A DNA stretch of 63,271 nucleotides from Fidelibacterota bacterium (GCA_020354025.1 CP070638.1:2452879-2516149); one strand, 5' to 3'. Positions 31,592 through 43,135 are shown, counted from the first letter of the stretch. Notes: generated by a model from the letters alone, not told the origin. Translations and numbers: made by a program.

Positions 31592-34500
31592 CTAATAGCG
31601 GAACTTGAGTCTGTACTTGATCTGAACCAGGCCTTTTTCATCAACCGATCCCACCAGTGACATGTTTCGATTAATACGGAACGCAATCTGAGCCTGGGTA
31701 TAGCTCAGAGTCGGATCAGCTCGTAGGCCCATATATACCTTGGACCACAACCGCTTACCGATATGGATCCGTACTGCTTCCATGTCTCTAAGTACAGTGC
31801 GGGGGCTGGCGGTCTGAATCTGGAAGCGATCGAGACCCGGAAACTGGCGGGCTTCTTCTTCGATCCGCCGTAGTACAATATTTGTCAAGCTCAACCCGCC
31901 CGTTACGGCGATATCCACACCCTCCTCCAGACTTTGCCCAAGCGCGAAGAGTTGAAGAAAATCGCTCTCACTATAGAGCGCTGAAGACTCAAACGACATT
32001 TGCGGATCATCCAGAGTCCCCGTCAGTACCAGGGTTACATCCACCGGTTCATCTTCGCGGATAGTGGGAACATCAGACTGGAGCACATCAACCTGTGTAG
32101 TAGCTCGGATATAAAAACGGGGATTGAGAGTAGAGGGTTCCAGCGTAACCGTCCCCTCATCAAAAACGAAGTCATATCCGTTGTAAACAAAACTGCCGCT
32201 CAATACATCGATGGTACCAGCAAAGCGAAAGTCTTCCGATCCAACCTTTGTGAGGGTGATTTCGCCCTCGACCTCCGCGTTCACGTCGCTGTTTTCGATA
32301 GTAACACCGGAGTACAGGGGAATATGGATGTCGTAGATCAGAATTGTGCCTTCATCAGCTTTTTTAAGGGCATAACTCTCAGGGCCGGTGAAGTCCATGC
32401 GGAGAAACGCCTGATCCGGATCGGGAACAAAGTCTCCTTGGAAATATACTGTGTCCCTCCCTGTAACCGCTAAAGCAGGAGACCCCACTGCCTCGATCTC
32501 CCCCAGCGGCCGGGCAAAGTAGACGTGTTCCCCACTCAGCTGCAGATCGAACACGGGTTTAAAGAACCTCGTCATATCCATTGTACCTGAGACGGTGAGA
32601 CGAGAGTTATCCTTGCCCCGCCGGCTGCCATATGGAGTATGGCCTTCTAGGCGCTCTATCACCAACAAGTTATCCATCAAGACCAGCTCACCTTCCACTC
32701 CCACAATGGGATTCTCCATGATGAACAGCTCAACCTTGCCGTTTCTGGCAGTCAACTTCCCGTTGCGGATCAGCTGTTCAAAGGTACCCGAAAGGGCAAT
32801 CTCGATTTCATACTCACCATTAAGGGAATCAACATCCCCGAAATAAGGGGTAAGGAAATCGAGTTGGGTAGTCGTGCCGGAAAAGGCTAGGTCAACGGGT
32901 GCATCGCTGATCACATCCAGCGCACCCGTAGTGGGACTCAGGTCTGCCGGGAGGGTGCCGCCACCGGAATACGTACCAGTGGCGGTCTTGAGCGTCAGGT
33001 CGCTGAACTGCATTCGCTGCCGCTCATATTGCATACGACCGGTAAGCAGTTCCCCAGCGACCCGGTCAAACCTGGGATCTGCGATACTCAGAGCAGCTGA
33101 GTAGACCGGATGGTTGGCCTGACCCCTGGCGGTGAAGGTTCCCGTTGTCCAACCATGTGTCTCTAATTTCCAGGGTAAAATTGGCTGGAGATCGTGAAAC
33201 TGGAAATCAGTCAGACGGCCTTGGAGATCCAACGAATCCAAGGCTCCCAGGCTGCCAAAGCGGGAACCATCCAGGGCATAGGCCAATTCGCCGGTCACCT
33301 CCGCCTTCCCATCCTGGTGCACCCAGTCCAACTGCTTGAAAACCAGTCGGTTGTCCTTCAGGAAAAATTCAGAGCTCAGCTGGGTGAAAGGCATCTGGCT
33401 TAATTCACCATCGGTGACAGCTGCCGTTCCGGTCAGAGCCAGATGGCTACCCTGCATATCCAGGCTGGCCGCGGCAGCTACCACTCCCAGCAGTCTGGGC
33501 GGCTTCCCTAGAAACCTGAACAGGCGTTCCAGCTTAATATTCTCGCAACTCGTTTGCATCGCAAAGTTGCCGGGATCAGTCCAACTGCTTGTGAGTGCAA
33601 TCTGCCCGCCAGCAACGCTCAGGATGACCGGTGAGATTTCGATCTTCTCTCCAACTCGCCTAGCTAGAACTGGACCACCAGCCAGCACCTCCGTATTGCG
33701 CCAGGCGGTAACGGTATCTAGGACTACACGCAGCGGCTCGGAAAGAGTAAGGTATCCCCGGGTATCTAGTTTTTCAAGTCCCTGGTATATTCGCAGGACA
33801 CTAGCAAATACAGTATCTCCCTTGAAGATAAACTCCGCTTCTCCACCTTCCGCCAGCATCCCCATGATGTTCAGATCCCCCGTAGAGGCATATAAACGAC
33901 CGCGGGGGCGGGTTATGGCGTTGTCTAGAATAAACTGGATGAATGCCTGACCAGCCTCTACTTCACCGTATCCGGTACTATTGAGCATCACCGCACCCGT
34001 GAAGGAAGGATCGTGCCAAGAATCACTTGCCCATAGCTGTCCATTCGCCCGACCCTTAATAGGAACTAAACCAAGAGAATCCAGCAGGTTGCCCAGAACA
34101 TCGGTCTGGAGATAGACCTCAAGATCGAGAATCTCCCGTTCGGCGTCTACCGATCCCCATAGCTGGATATCACTGCCAGCAAATTGCAGGTTGGTGGTGT
34201 CAGTTATAGTCCATACGCGATTTTCCATAGCCACCCCACCGTGAACATCGCGGAGGACATGATCCCAGTATCCCAACCGATCCAAGGCCAGAACCAGTTG
34301 CAGAGAATCGATATCGTCACCGTGCCAGTTGACCTTGAGACCCGCGGTACCGTCCAGCATAAGTTCCGGAACACCGGGGAGGAAGTCGTTCAGCCGGGTT
34401 CCGGAAAACGATGCGTCCAGAGCCAAGCTCCCACTTGGATCCACTTCACCGTGGGCTTCAATATGTTGCGATCCCTTGGCAAAGAAGCTGCGATCAATGT

Positions 34501-35377
34501 GAATCCCACTATCTGTCACTCTGAAATCCATCTCTGCCCGGTCGAGGGGATGGTTCTGAGAATACAGATCCAAGGAGAACCGACATTCCAGCGATTTGAG
34601 GTTTCCACGCAGGTACCCCTCGACGGACTGACAGTCAAGCCATCCAGGGAGCGACGCAGGGCGTAGAAACTGATCAGACTTTACATAAAGGTCCAAATCC
34701 ACCCTCGGGATAACCTGAACGCCGCCATCCAGGGCTACTCTGTTTCCCTGATAGCTCAGATTCCCGGATTCTATGGCAATCCGCCGGCCGTTAAAAGCGA
34801 AGTGTTCGGCAGCCAAGTATAGCGTATCTGGCAACTGGGGATGAGCCAGGTTGAGTCGGGCCTTTTTCAAGGTGGTGGTCTCAGTCATATCCAGGTTGCC
34901 GGAGATCTGAAACCAGAAATCGGTATCGCCCTGGGTAATGGTAGCGTCCTTAACGTTGAAATTCTGAATAGAAACCCAGGGCAATCTATCCGTTTCCAGT
35001 CCATCCATCGTATCAGAAGAATCCATCGATTGCAAATCCAGACGGAGCCTCGCTACGGAAACCTCTTCAAAGAACAAATCCCGTCTCAGAAACCGGAAAA
35101 AATCAATATTCATGCGGGCATCTTCCGCCCTTAAAGTAAAGCTGCCATCCCTGGCCGTAACGGTGATATCCTGAAATTGGAAAGAGCCGAACAGATCTCC
35201 GACGAATCCATTATATGAAACACGTAAGCCACTCGGATTTAAATACTTACGGTTTGCATACGACTGGAGGTACTTGGTGAATAGACCAGGGAAAAATACG
35301 ACCACCGTGAAAGCCGCCACCAGCACTAGTATAAGTACTTTCCTTAGAGAACGGATTACTTTTCGCCACCGCTTCAT
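31592..35377 (-). CDS. tamB: TamB-family (DUF490) translocation/lipid-transfer protein
   Basis: This protein of 1261 residues has an N-terminal membrane anchor (KVLILVLVAAFTVVVFFPGL). A long series of beta strands of AsmA/TamB type follows. The C-terminal DUF490 domain (about 1000-1261) includes GTIDVLSGSFVYNGYDFVFD, a segment starting TLEPSTLNPRFYIRA, VTLVLTGTLDDPQMSFESSA and SESDFLQLFALGQ. TamB-like proteins form a hydrophobic groove across the periplasm and carry lipid or aid TamA. Its place next to the TamA-like gene supports the call. It starts downstream of the dnaK terminator and must have its own promoter. Confidence 0.92.
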   Translation of the reverse strand: MKRWRKVIRSLRKVLILVLVAAFTVVVFFPGLFTKYLQSYANRKYLNPSGLRVSYNGFVGDLFGSFQFQDITVTARDGSFTLRAEDARMNIDFFRFLRRDLFFEEVSVARLRLDLQSMDSSDTMDGLETDRLPWVSIQNFNVKDATITQGDTDFWFQISGNLDMTETTTLKKARLNLAHPQLPDTLYLAAEHFAFNGRRIAIESGNLSYQGNRVALDGGVQVIPRVDLDLYVKSDQFLRPASLPGWLDCQSVEGYLRGNLKSLECRFSLDLYSQNHPLDRAEMDFRVTDSGIHIDRSFFAKGSQHIEAHGEVDPSGSLALDASFSGTRLNDFLPGVPELMLDGTAGLKVNWHGDDIDSLQLVLALDRLGYWDHVLRDVHGGVAMENRVWTITDTTNLQFAGSDIQLWGSVDAEREILDLEVYLQTDVLGNLLDSLGLVPIKGRANGQLWASDSWHDPSFTGAVMLNSTGYGEVEAGQAFIQFILDNAITRPRGRLYASTGDLNIMGMLAEGGEAEFIFKGDTVFASVLRIYQGLEKLDTRGYLTLSEPLRVVLDTVTAWRNTEVLAGGPVLARRVGEKIEISPVILSVAGGQIALTSSWTDPGNFAMQTSCENIKLERLFRFLGKPPRLLGVVAAAASLDMQGSHLALTGTAAVTDGELSQMPFTQLSSEFFLKDNRLVFKQLDWVHQDGKAEVTGELAYALDGSRFGSLGALDSLDLQGRLTDFQFHDLQPILPWKLETHGWTTGTFTARGQANHPVYSAALSIADPRFDRVAGELLTGRMQYERQRMQFSDLTLKTATGTYSGGGTLPADLSPTTGALDVISDAPVDLAFSGTTTQLDFLTPYFGDVDSLNGEYEIEIALSGTFEQLIRNGKLTARNGKVELFIMENPIVGVEGELVLMDNLLVIERLEGHTPYGSRRGKDNSRLTVSGTMDMTRFFKPVFDLQLSGEHVYFARPLGEIEAVGSPALAVTGRDTVYFQGDFVPDPDQAFLRMDFTGPESYALKKADEGTILIYDIHIPLYSGVTIENSDVNAEVEGEITLTKVGSEDFRFAGTIDVLSGSFVYNGYDFVFDEGTVTLEPSTLNPRFYIRATTQVDVLQSDVPTIREDEPVDVTLVLTGTLDDPQMSFESSALYSESDFLQLFALGQSLEEGVDIAVTGGLSLTNIVLRRIEEEARQFPGLDRFQIQTASPRTVLRDMEAVRIHIGKRLWSKVYMGLRADPTLSYTQAQIAFRINRNMSLVGSVDEKGLVQIKYRLKFRY

Positions 35378-35421
35378 AGATTTTTATCCCTGACCATTTG
35401 AAATATACAACCGCAAACGGC

Positions 35422-35457
35422 TCAATAAAAACAGAACGGGCGATATTTAATCGCCCG
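35422..35457 (-). terminator. Rho-independent terminator after dnaK
   Basis: On the minus strand, the stem CGGGCGAT / ATCGCCCG with a five-base loop (35437-35457) is followed by TTCTGTTTTT. It lies about 30 bases after the dnaK stop. Confidence 0.8.
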
Positions 35458-35485
35458 CTCCATGTTTGCCGATGTCTTTGAGAAA

Positions 35486-37399
35486 CTACTTTTTATCATC
35501 CACAACTTCGAAATCAGCGTCCTCTATCTCATCGTCATCCCCTTTACCAGAGGACTTGGACTCCGTTTCTTCCGGGGGTGGTTTACCTTCCTCGCCGGAC
35601 TTGGTCTCAGCATACATTTTCGTGGCCAGATCGGACCAGATCCGGTTGACACCGTCGATGGCATCCTGGATGTCCTTGGTGTTAGAACCGGCATTGGCTT
35701 GCTTGAGCTGCTCCAACTCTTTTTCCAAACGCGATTTGTCACTGTCCGACAGCTTATCCCCAAACTCTTTGATCTGCTTTTCCGTCTGGTAGAGTAACTG
35801 ATCTGCGTTATTGTGCAACTCCACTTCTTCCCGCTTTTTCTTATCCTCTTCATCATGTACCTCAGCATCCCGGCGCATCTGCTCAATCTCCTCTTCGGTA
35901 AGACCGCTGGAAGCCTCGATCCTGATACTCTGTTCCTTGCCCGTCGCCTTGTCTTTGGCTGTTACGTGCAATATACCATTAGCGTCAATGTCGAAAGTGA
36001 CCTCGATTTGCGGGATACCCCTGGGTGCCGGGGGGATACCATCCAGGTGGAAACGCCCGATAGTCTTACTGTCTATAGCCATCTGCCGTTCACCCTGGAG
36101 AACGTGGATCTCCACTGAGGGTTGGCTATCAGAAGCAGTTGAAAATATCTGGCTCTTCTTAGTTGGAATAGTGGTGTTTGCCTCGATAAGCCTGGTCATT
36201 ATGCCACCTAAGGTTTCAATTCCCATGGACAGCGGAGTCACATCCAGCAGGAGGACATCTTCTACCTCGCCGCCTAGAACACCACCCTGAATAGCAGCAC
36301 CCACGGCTACAACTTCATCGGGATTAACGCCTTTGTGAGCCTCTTTGCCAAAAATATCCTGGACAATCTGCTGTACTTTGGGAATCCGCGTACTTCCACC
36401 TACCAGAATGACCTCATTAATGTTCGTCGGCTTGAGACGGGCATCTTTCAAGGCTTTAAAACAGGGTTCCTTCAAACGTTCGAACAAGCCCGATGCTAGA
36501 TTTTCAAACTTGGCCCGGGTGATCTGGATATTCAGATGCTTGGGCCCGGCGGCGTCAGCCGTGATGAATGGCAGGTTAACGTCTGTCTGAATAGCGCTTG
36601 AGAGCTCCATCTTGGCCTTCTCGGCTCCTTCCTTGAGACGTTGTAGTGCCATGGGATCATCACGAAGATCTATGCCCTCGTCCTTCTTGAACTCATCGGC
36701 CATCCAGTCGATTAGTATCTGGTCGATATCGTCGCCGCCAAGATGCGTATCCCCATTAGTGGACTTGACTTCGAAAACACCCTGACCCAGCTCAAGGATG
36801 GAAATGTCAAAGGTTCCGCCACCAAAATCAAAGACAGCTATTTTCTCGTCCTTCTTTTTGTCTAGGCCATACGCTAAAGCAGCGGCGGTAGGCTCGTTAA
36901 TTATACGCCGGACATTCAATCCGGCAATCTTGCCGGCATCTTTCGTAGCCTGGCGTTGTGAATCGTTAAAATAGGCTGGGGTGGTAATAACGGCGTCTGT
37001 TACCTTAGTCCCCAAGTAGGCTTCAGCAGTTTGCTTAAGCTTCTGGAGAATCATAGCACTGATTCCAGGAGGTGTATATTCTTTATCGCCTATCTTAACG
37101 AGGACCTCCCCTTTCGAACCCTTCACGACCTCAAAGGGGACCTCCCCGATTTCCTGGCTCACTTCATTATGTAACCGGCCCATGAAGCGCTTGATAGAAT
37201 ACACAGTGTTCTGCGGATTGGTCACGGCCTGCCGTTTCGCCGGTTGACCCACCAACCGGTCACCATTCTTGGAAAAGGCTACCATTGAGGGAGTGGTACG
37301 CCCCCCCTCGGAATTCTGGATAACCGTCGGGGAACCTCCCTCCATTACTGACACGCAGGAATTGGTCGTCCCCAGATCGATGCCGATAATTTTTCCCAT
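35486..37399 (-). CDS. dnaK: Chaperone DnaK (Hsp70)
   Basis: The product has 637 residues, the usual length. The ATPase part begins [20 protein letters not shown] and includes [17 protein letters not shown] and [14 protein letters not shown]. The substrate domain has [17 protein letters not shown] and the C-terminal lid ends with an acidic tail ([17 protein letters not shown]). A strong ribosome site (AAAGGAGG) precedes the start. No CIRCE operator was found upstream, and grpE and dnaJ do not adjoin it. Confidence 0.98.
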   Translation of the reverse strand: MGKIIGIDLGTTNSCVSVMEGGSPTVIQNSEGGRTTPSMVAFSKNGDRLVGQPAKRQAVTNPQNTVYSIKRFMGRLHNEVSQEIGEVPFEVVKGSKGEVLVKIGDKEYTPPGISAMILQKLKQTAEAYLGTKVTDAVITTPAYFNDSQRQATKDAGKIAGLNVRRIINEPTAAALAYGLDKKKDEKIAVFDFGGGTFDISILELGQGVFEVKSTNGDTHLGGDDIDQILIDWMADEFKKDEGIDLRDDPMALQRLKEGAEKAKMELSSAIQTDVNLPFITADAAGPKHLNIQITRAKFENLASGLFERLKEPCFKALKDARLKPTNINEVILVGGSTRIPKVQQIVQDIFGKEAHKGVNPDEVVAVGAAIQGGVLGGEVEDVLLLDVTPLSMGIETLGGIMTRLIEANTTIPTKKSQIFSTASDSQPSVEIHVLQGERQMAIDSKTIGRFHLDGIPPAPRGIPQIEVTFDIDANGILHVTAKDKATGKEQSIRIEASSGLTEEEIEQMRRDAEVHDEEDKKKREEVELHNNADQLLYQTEKQIKEFGDKLSDSDKSRLEKELEQLKQANAGSNTKDIQDAIDGVNRIWSDLATKMYAETKSGEEGKPPPEETESKSSGKGDDDEIEDADFEVVDDKK

Positions 37400-37538
37400 T
37401 TCAAACCTCCTTTTGAATGCTCAGATTAATTGGGTACAAGAATGGTGCCGGGTGAAAAATTATGACCAAATGGCACAATTGTCAGTGAAAGTGAGTAAAT
37501 ATGGCGTGTTTGGAACTTAGTGGAGGACGGAAAGGAAC

Positions 37539-40004
37539 TCAGTCAGTTTCCTCCGCCAGGGGAACGTCGGAATCTTTGAGGTCGGAAACTTTCTGGGCGA
37601 AAAAGAGCTTCTTACCCCGGACACTGATGTTGATATGGCCGCCCTCGGTGAACTCCCCGGTGAGGAATTTCTCGGCAATAACATTCTCGACTCGATCCTG
37701 TATTACCCGACGCATGGGTCGGGCACCAAACGACCTGCTGTACCCTTCCTCGATAATCCGCTCCTTGGCCGCTTTAGTGATACTATACGTCACACGCTTG
37801 CTGGCCAGGTTGTTCTTAAGGTCACGCAGCTGCAAATCCACTATCTGGAGGAGGTGTTTCCTGGCGAGGGAATTGAAAACAACGGTTTCATCAAGCCGAT
37901 TGAGAAATTCCGGGTTGAATAGGCGTTTAACCTCTGCTAGGATATCGGCACTGATTTTCTCGTCATTCGGCTCAGAAGTGTGAGCGAAGCCATACCCTCC
38001 GCTTTCGAGATCCCTGGTCCCCAGATTAGAGGTCATGATAATGACGGTGTTGCGGAAGTCCACGCGGCGACCAAGACTGTCGGTAAGAGTACCCTCATCG
38101 AAAATTTGTAGCAGAATATTAAATACATCAGGGTGGGCTTTCTCGATCTCATCGAAGAGAACCACGGTAAAGGGATTACGCCGAACCCGCTCGGTGAGCT
38201 CGCCGCCTTCATCATAACCCACATATCCCGGAGGTGCTCCTACCAGCCGGGAGACGTTGAACCGCTCCATGTACTCCGACATGTCCAGCTTAATCAGAGC
38301 TTCATCGTGATTGAACAGGTGCTGGGCTAGAACCCGGGCCAGCTCGGTCTTACCCACTCCTGTGGGGCCGAGGAACATGAAGGAGCCTATGGGATGTCGG
38401 GGGTCTTTCAGTCCGGTGCGGGCCCGTTGGATAGCCTTGCTGAGCGTCGCGATTGCCTCATCCTGCCCGATGACGTACTCCCGGAGTACGTCCTCCAGAT
38501 GCAGAATCTTTTCCAACTCATTCTCAGCCACCTTGTTGACTGGAATGCCCGTCATCATGGCCACGGTGTCAGCGACGTCATCCTCGTTGACTATCGGCCA
38601 TTCCTGCGTTTCTCCATCTTCCCATTGGTGCTGCAGGTGTTCTACCTTTTCAACAAGGTACCGCTCCTTATCACGCAGCCTGGCTGCCTGCTCAAAATCC
38701 TGTTGGCTGACAACCTGTTCTTTCTGATGGCGGACTTCCTCCACTTTTTTTTCCAGATCAATTAGCTCCTGTGGAACCACCAGGTTATTGATGTGGACCC
38801 TCGCGCCAGCTTCATCCATCACATCGATGGCTTTATCCGGCATGAACTTATCGGTAATATACCGGTTGCTCAGCTCCACGCACGCATTGATAGCCTCATC
38901 GGTATACCTAATATGGTGATGACTCTCATATCTCTCTTTTAGCCCCCGCAGAATGTGTAGACAGTCTTTAACACCGGGCGGGGACACCATTACTTTCTGG
39001 AAACGCCGCTCCAGAGCTCCGTCCTTTTCCACATGACGGCGGTACTCATCCAAAGTAGTAGCACCTATGACCTGGACCTCTCCGCGGGAGAGGGCTGGTT
39101 TGAACATATTGGCCGCATCAATAGATCCGCTGGCACTACCGGCACCTACGATGGTATGCAGCTCATCGATAAACAGGATGACATTCCGGGCGTTATCGAG
39201 CTCATGCATCAGGGCTTTGAGCCGCTCTTCAAACTGTCCCCGATATTTTGTACCAGCCACCAAGCCGCCTAGGTCTAGGGCGAGCACACGCTGGCCGTAG
39301 AGTACCCGCGGCACTTGGCGAGCCACGATTCTGGTAGCTAATCCCTCGACAATAGCCGTCTTCCCCACACCGGGCTCGCCAATTAATACTGGATTGTTCT
39401 TCTTGCGCCGGGCTAGAATCTGGGCCACCCGCTCAATCTCCTGCTCGCGACCAATCACTGGGTCCAACGCCAACTCCGAAGCCAGCAAAGTGATGTCCCG
39501 ACTGAAATGATCCAGGGTTGGAGTAGTTGACTTCTTGGGCTTTCGGCCTGCCTTTCGGGAAGCGGTGGCCGACTGCCGCTGGGCTGGGATATGCTGTTTG
39601 ATGGCGGCGTAATCGATGTCAAAACGGATTAACGCCTCGCTGGCTACACCCTCCGTTTCCTTGGCGATAGCCAGGAGTAGGTGCACATCGTCCCCCACCT
39701 CCTCATTAAAGCTTTTCGCTTCAGCGAAAGTGGTGCGTAGGATTCTCTCGGCGCGGCGGGTATGGGGCAGATGCCCCAAAGTTATTGTGCCGCCTGAAGA
39801 CCGCACCATGTCTTCGATCTCTGTCTGTAGCTCCTGAATGTCGCTGACTAGCTCTGTCAGAATTTCATACGCCGAACCACCGCCCTCATTGAGGATGCCC
39901 AACAGCAGATGCTCAGATCCGATGTAGCTGTGTCCCAGGCGCAGAGCCTCCTCCTTAGCATTCCTGAGAATATTCTGGACCCGCTTGGAAAAATTTTCCT
40001 TCAT
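37539..40004 (-). CDS. clpC: ClpC-type AAA+ unfoldase
   Basis: The product has 821 residues. An N-terminal Clp_N domain (repeats at about 5-70 and 80-145) is followed by a first AAA domain ([15 protein letters not shown]) and a short UVR-like helix pair ([20 protein letters not shown]). The second AAA domain has [16 protein letters not shown] short middle region distinguishes ClpC from ClpB. A YGF tripeptide after the [11 protein letters not shown] segment sits where ClpC has its ClpP-binding VGF loop, so it probably feeds ClpP. No clpP gene is in the window. Confidence 0.92.
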   Translation of the reverse strand: MKENFSKRVQNILRNAKEEALRLGHSYIGSEHLLLGILNEGGGSAYEILTELVSDIQELQTEIEDMVRSSGGTITLGHLPHTRRAERILRTTFAEAKSFNEEVGDDVHLLLAIAKETEGVASEALIRFDIDYAAIKQHIPAQRQSATASRKAGRKPKKSTTPTLDHFSRDITLLASELALDPVIGREQEIERVAQILARRKKNNPVLIGEPGVGKTAIVEGLATRIVARQVPRVLYGQRVLALDLGGLVAGTKYRGQFEERLKALMHELDNARNVILFIDELHTIVGAGSASGSIDAANMFKPALSRGEVQVIGATTLDEYRRHVEKDGALERRFQKVMVSPPGVKDCLHILRGLKERYESHHHIRYTDEAINACVELSNRYITDKFMPDKAIDVMDEAGARVHINNLVVPQELIDLEKKVEEVRHQKEQVVSQQDFEQAARLRDKERYLVEKVEHLQHQWEDGETQEWPIVNEDDVADTVAMMTGIPVNKVAENELEKILHLEDVLREYVIGQDEAIATLSKAIQRARTGLKDPRHPIGSFMFLGPTGVGKTELARVLAQHLFNHDEALIKLDMSEYMERFNVSRLVGAPPGYVGYDEGGELTERVRRNPFTVVLFDEIEKAHPDVFNILLQIFDEGTLTDSLGRRVDFRNTVIIMTSNLGTRDLESGGYGFAHTSEPNDEKISADILAEVKRLFNPEFLNRLDETVVFNSLARKHLLQIVDLQLRDLKNNLASKRVTYSITKAAKERIIEEGYSRSFGARPMRRVIQDRVENVIAEKFLTGEFTEGGHINISVRGKKLFFAQKVSDLKDSDVPLAEETD

Positions 40005-40049
40005 GTCACTTTCATCCCATGCATCAATTCAAATTTACCTCCGGGGAGA

Positions 40050-40739
40050 TCATTCATCAACCTCCGGTGTGAGCCCGATCACTCCCTTGTGCAAGTATAA
40101 TCGACGATCAACCTTTTCGGTCAAGGTCTCACTGTGGGTGGCAATGAGAAATGTCTGGCCGTGATCCCGGCGTAACTGCTTGATGAGGTTCAACAGGATA
40201 GCTCCATTTTCAGCATCCAGGTTTCCGGTTGGTTCATCGGCAAGAACAATGCCAGGCCGGTTAACCAGAGCCCTGATCACCGCCACTCGCTGACGCTCCC
40301 CCCCGGAAAGCTGGCTGGGATAGTGACCGCAGCGATCCACCAGACCGGTAAGTTCGAGCAGCTGCCGAAGGTAAGAAGTATCCAACGCTCTCCGATTATT
40401 GGCCAGCCAGAGTGGTAATTCCAGGTTTTCCCACAGCGTAAGCTCCGGCAGCAGATGATGAAACTGAAAAACGAACCCGATGTTCCGGTTGCGAAACCGC
40501 GAAAGCTCATTATCCGTCATGTTGCTGATATCCTGACCGTTCAGGAGTATCCGGCCCCGATCAGGTTGATCCAGGGTACCCAGGATGTTGAGCAACGTAG
40601 ACTTGCCGCTGCCCGAGGGTCCCATCAGGGCGACGATACTTCCCTGCTCAACTTCCAGGTTCACCCCTTTGAGAATCTGCAGTCGGCCGCTGTTAAGGGG
40701 ATAGCTTTTATGGATATCTTCTGCCGTAAGGAGAATCAT
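40050..40739 (-). CDS. lolD: LolD-type lipoprotein-export ATPase
   Basis: The product has 229 residues. ABC motifs are in order: Walker A GPSGSGKST, signature QLSGGERQRVAV and Walker B IVLADEPTGNLD. The subfamily (LolD/MacB/FtsE) is supported by FQFHHLLPELTLWENLELP and by the two adjacent LolC/E-type permeases. It drives release of lipoproteins from the inner membrane. The gene begins one base after the stop of the first permease. Confidence 0.93.
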   Translation of the reverse strand: MILLTAEDIHKSYPLNSGRLQILKGVNLEVEQGSIVALMGPSGSGKSTLLNILGTLDQPDRGRILLNGQDISNMTDNELSRFRNRNIGFVFQFHHLLPELTLWENLELPLWLANNRRALDTSYLRQLLELTGLVDRCGHYPSQLSGGERQRVAVIRALVNRPGIVLADEPTGNLDAENGAILLNLIKQLRRDHGQTFLIATHSETLTEKVDRRLYLHKGVIGLTPEVDE

Positions 40740-40740
40740 C

Positions 40741-41931
40741 TTACTTCTCGTAATTTACCGCCTGCCCCGGTGCGATTGAGCTGGCAGTGCGAGCGGGATA
40801 CCAGGCTGCTCCCAGACTCATGGCTAAGGCTCCCACTATCACCACCAATACATCCAGCCAACGAAGGTCCATCGGCAGCCCGCCTTCGGCATATAGCCCT
40901 TGGGGACCTGGAATGAAGTGATAGGCGGCCTGGCCCAGGGAAACTGCCACGCCAAAACTCACCCCCACACCAACACCCACCACCCCGATCAGCAAGCCCT
41001 GACGGAGAAATAGAGCCCTGATGAACTGGCCAGTAGCCCCCATGGAGCGGAGTATGCCAATCTCACGGTACTTTTCCATCACGGACATGACCATCGTACT
41101 AGTGGCATTGAAAGAGGCAACCAGGATAATAAGAAAGAGAACCACCGTACTGCCCAGTTTTTCCATTTTCATAGCTGTAAGCAAATCAGTATGACCGGTC
41201 TCCCAGGTGCGCAGTTCCCATTTTTCCCCGTCTAGAATTTCAAGAGATCTTTCCGTCCAGTTATTATCGATCCCTTCAATAGACAGTCCACTGTAAGCGG
41301 CCAGGCGGGGCACTAGCTTTTCAGCCGCCGGGAAATCGGTGAAGAGATACGCATCATCGAAATCAAGGATACCGAACTCGTAGATGGCCTGAACACTGAC
41401 CTTGAGCTGCGGCGGCCGGGGATCGGCAAGGGATATGTCCAGCGGAGAGATGAGGCGTACCTCATCACCCGGCAACAAGCCCAGCCTGTCTGCCAGGAGA
41501 GACCCGATAATCACCCCATGCCCCAAAGGCCGATAGGGCAGCTGCTGGATAACAGATTCACCGAACGCGGCCTGGTGCTTGGTCAAATCCGGTACAATCC
41601 GGGCCGTTACCAAACGGTAATCCGCTTCAGACTGGACTACCAACTTGCGCTCGGCATAAGGCCGGGTGCTGATTCCCGCCGTGGCCAGGGCGGCGGCAGC
41701 GGTCTCAATGTCTGCTTTGGAGGACCGGGGCAGCAGCACTCTCTGATGCTCAAAGCGCATGAGGTCGTCATGCACTTCCGCCTCAAAACCGTTTAGGATG
41801 GATAGGGATAGAATCAGCACAGCTGATCCTATCGCAACACCAACCACCGCAATAACGGCACTCCTATTAAGCCTACGCCTCTCCTGCCGCCAAAGTAGTA
41901 ACCGCCGAGCCAGAAACCATGAACTACTCAT
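40741..41931 (-). CDS. LolC/LolE-type permease, second copy
   Basis: The product has 396 residues. An N-terminal helix (VIAVVGVAIGSAVLILSLSI) comes before a periplasmic domain (about 45-260), then three C-terminal helices with EKYREIGILRSMGATGQFI of the FtsX family. It overlaps the other permease gene by eight bases and is followed at once by lolD. It forms a LolCDE-like complex by context. Confidence 0.9.
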   Translation of the reverse strand: MSSSWFLARRLLLWRQERRRLNRSAVIAVVGVAIGSAVLILSLSILNGFEAEVHDDLMRFEHQRVLLPRSSKADIETAAAALATAGISTRPYAERKLVVQSEADYRLVTARIVPDLTKHQAAFGESVIQQLPYRPLGHGVIIGSLLADRLGLLPGDEVRLISPLDISLADPRPPQLKVSVQAIYEFGILDFDDAYLFTDFPAAEKLVPRLAAYSGLSIEGIDNNWTERSLEILDGEKWELRTWETGHTDLLTAMKMEKLGSTVVLFLIILVASFNATSTMVMSVMEKYREIGILRSMGATGQFIRALFLRQGLLIGVVGVGVGVSFGVAVSLGQAAYHFIPGPQGLYAEGGLPMDLRWLDVLVVIVGALAMSLGAAWYPARTASSIAPGQAVNYEK

Positions 41932-43135
41932 ATCGCAAGGCCTCAGCAGGCTGAACAGCAGCTGCCCGCCGGGCCGGCCAAACCGCCGCCAGCAACGACA
42001 GGAACACTGTCAATAAGGGAATAATCACCAGTGACTGCCACGACCACTGGACTGGGAGGGCGTCCATAAAGTAAATATCCGATTCAAGGGCGAGGAACTG
42101 GAACTCCCGTTGGAGAGAACCCAAGATGAGGGCCAGCACCACTCCGACTCCGCTGCCCACCAGCCCCACTGTGCATCCTTGATATAGGAAAATACGCTGG
42201 ATCCGCCTGCAACTGAATCCAAGACTGCGCAATATACCAATGTCCCGCTGCTTTTCAACCACCACCAACGTTAATGTGCCTAGAATATTTACCAGGGCTA
42301 CAGCAGCAATAAATCCGAATACGATGAGGATGGGCAGCTGTTGGCCTTTGAGCCAGCTAAACAGGTTGGCATGCCGTTGGCGCCAAGAGATCAGGTTATA
42401 GGGAAAGCCAAGTTCATCCTCCAAGTCAGCCGCTAGTTCGTCAGCCCGGTCGCGATGGGTAATGTTTATTATGGCCCTCGAAGGCGGCTGATCCTGGCCG
42501 AAAAGCGCTTGAGCCGAACCCAGGGAGGTAAACGCCAGCACCTGGTCGTATTCCACCATGCCTGAGCGATAGGTGGCGGCAACGGCAAATCGCCGACCCC
42601 GTATCCCCTGCTGTCCCAGGAGGTAGGTGATATCAAAGAGAATCACCTCGTCTCCCGGTATCAGCCGAAGCACCTGAGCCAGTTTCTCTCCAAGAATGAT
42701 GGCGGAAGTATCACCGGGTGAGGGCAGCTGTCCGGCAACAACGAAACCTTCAATGTCAACCACTTCCTGAAGCTGCTGCAGATCGGCACCCATAAGGAAG
42801 ACACCGTCGGATTTATCACCCCGGCGGACGAGGGCGTGCCGGGCAATGAAAGGAATGACTTTCTCCACCTCAGGATGCCCACGCAGGCGCTGGAGCAGCG
42901 AGTCCGGAAGAGATACTTCCTCGTCTAAAACATTGGCTAGTCGAAGGTGGCCGTCCATGCTCGCTACTTTGCTTTCAACTTCTTCCTCAAAGCCCCGCAT
43001 GACACTCAGGGTCAGAATGAGGGCTGCTACGCCGATAGCCAGGCCGGTCATTCCCAGGTAGCCGATAAAGGAAATGAAACCGTAGCTATGCCGGGTTCGG
43101 AGATATCGGAGGGCTATAAACCGCTGCGGATTCAC
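41924..43135 (-). CDS. LolC/LolE-type permease, first copy
   Basis: The product has 403 residues. The N-terminus has the LolC-like FIALRYLRTRHSYGFISFIG followed by a membrane helix, and the C-terminal FtsX block has VVEKQRDIGILRSLGFSCRR. It ends AVQPAEALRYE. It overlaps lysS by four bases at its start and the second permease by eight bases at its end. Which of the two permeases corresponds to LolC and which to LolE cannot be settled by eye. Confidence 0.9.
   Translation of the reverse strand: MNPQRFIALRYLRTRHSYGFISFIGYLGMTGLAIGVAALILTLSVMRGFEEEVESKVASMDGHLRLANVLDEEVSLPDSLLQRLRGHPEVEKVIPFIARHALVRRGDKSDGVFLMGADLQQLQEVVDIEGFVVAGQLPSPGDTSAIILGEKLAQVLRLIPGDEVILFDITYLLGQQGIRGRRFAVAATYRSGMVEYDQVLAFTSLGSAQALFGQDQPPSRAIINITHRDRADELAADLEDELGFPYNLISWRQRHANLFSWLKGQQLPILIVFGFIAAVALVNILGTLTLVVVEKQRDIGILRSLGFSCRRIQRIFLYQGCTVGLVGSGVGVVLALILGSLQREFQFLALESDIYFMDALPVQWSWQSLVIIPLLTVFLSLLAAVWPARRAAAVQPAEALRYE

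Noticed and set aside
37400-37538. CIRCE operator before dnaK
   Set aside because: No TTAGCACTC-N9-GAGTGCTAA-like inverted repeat is present.
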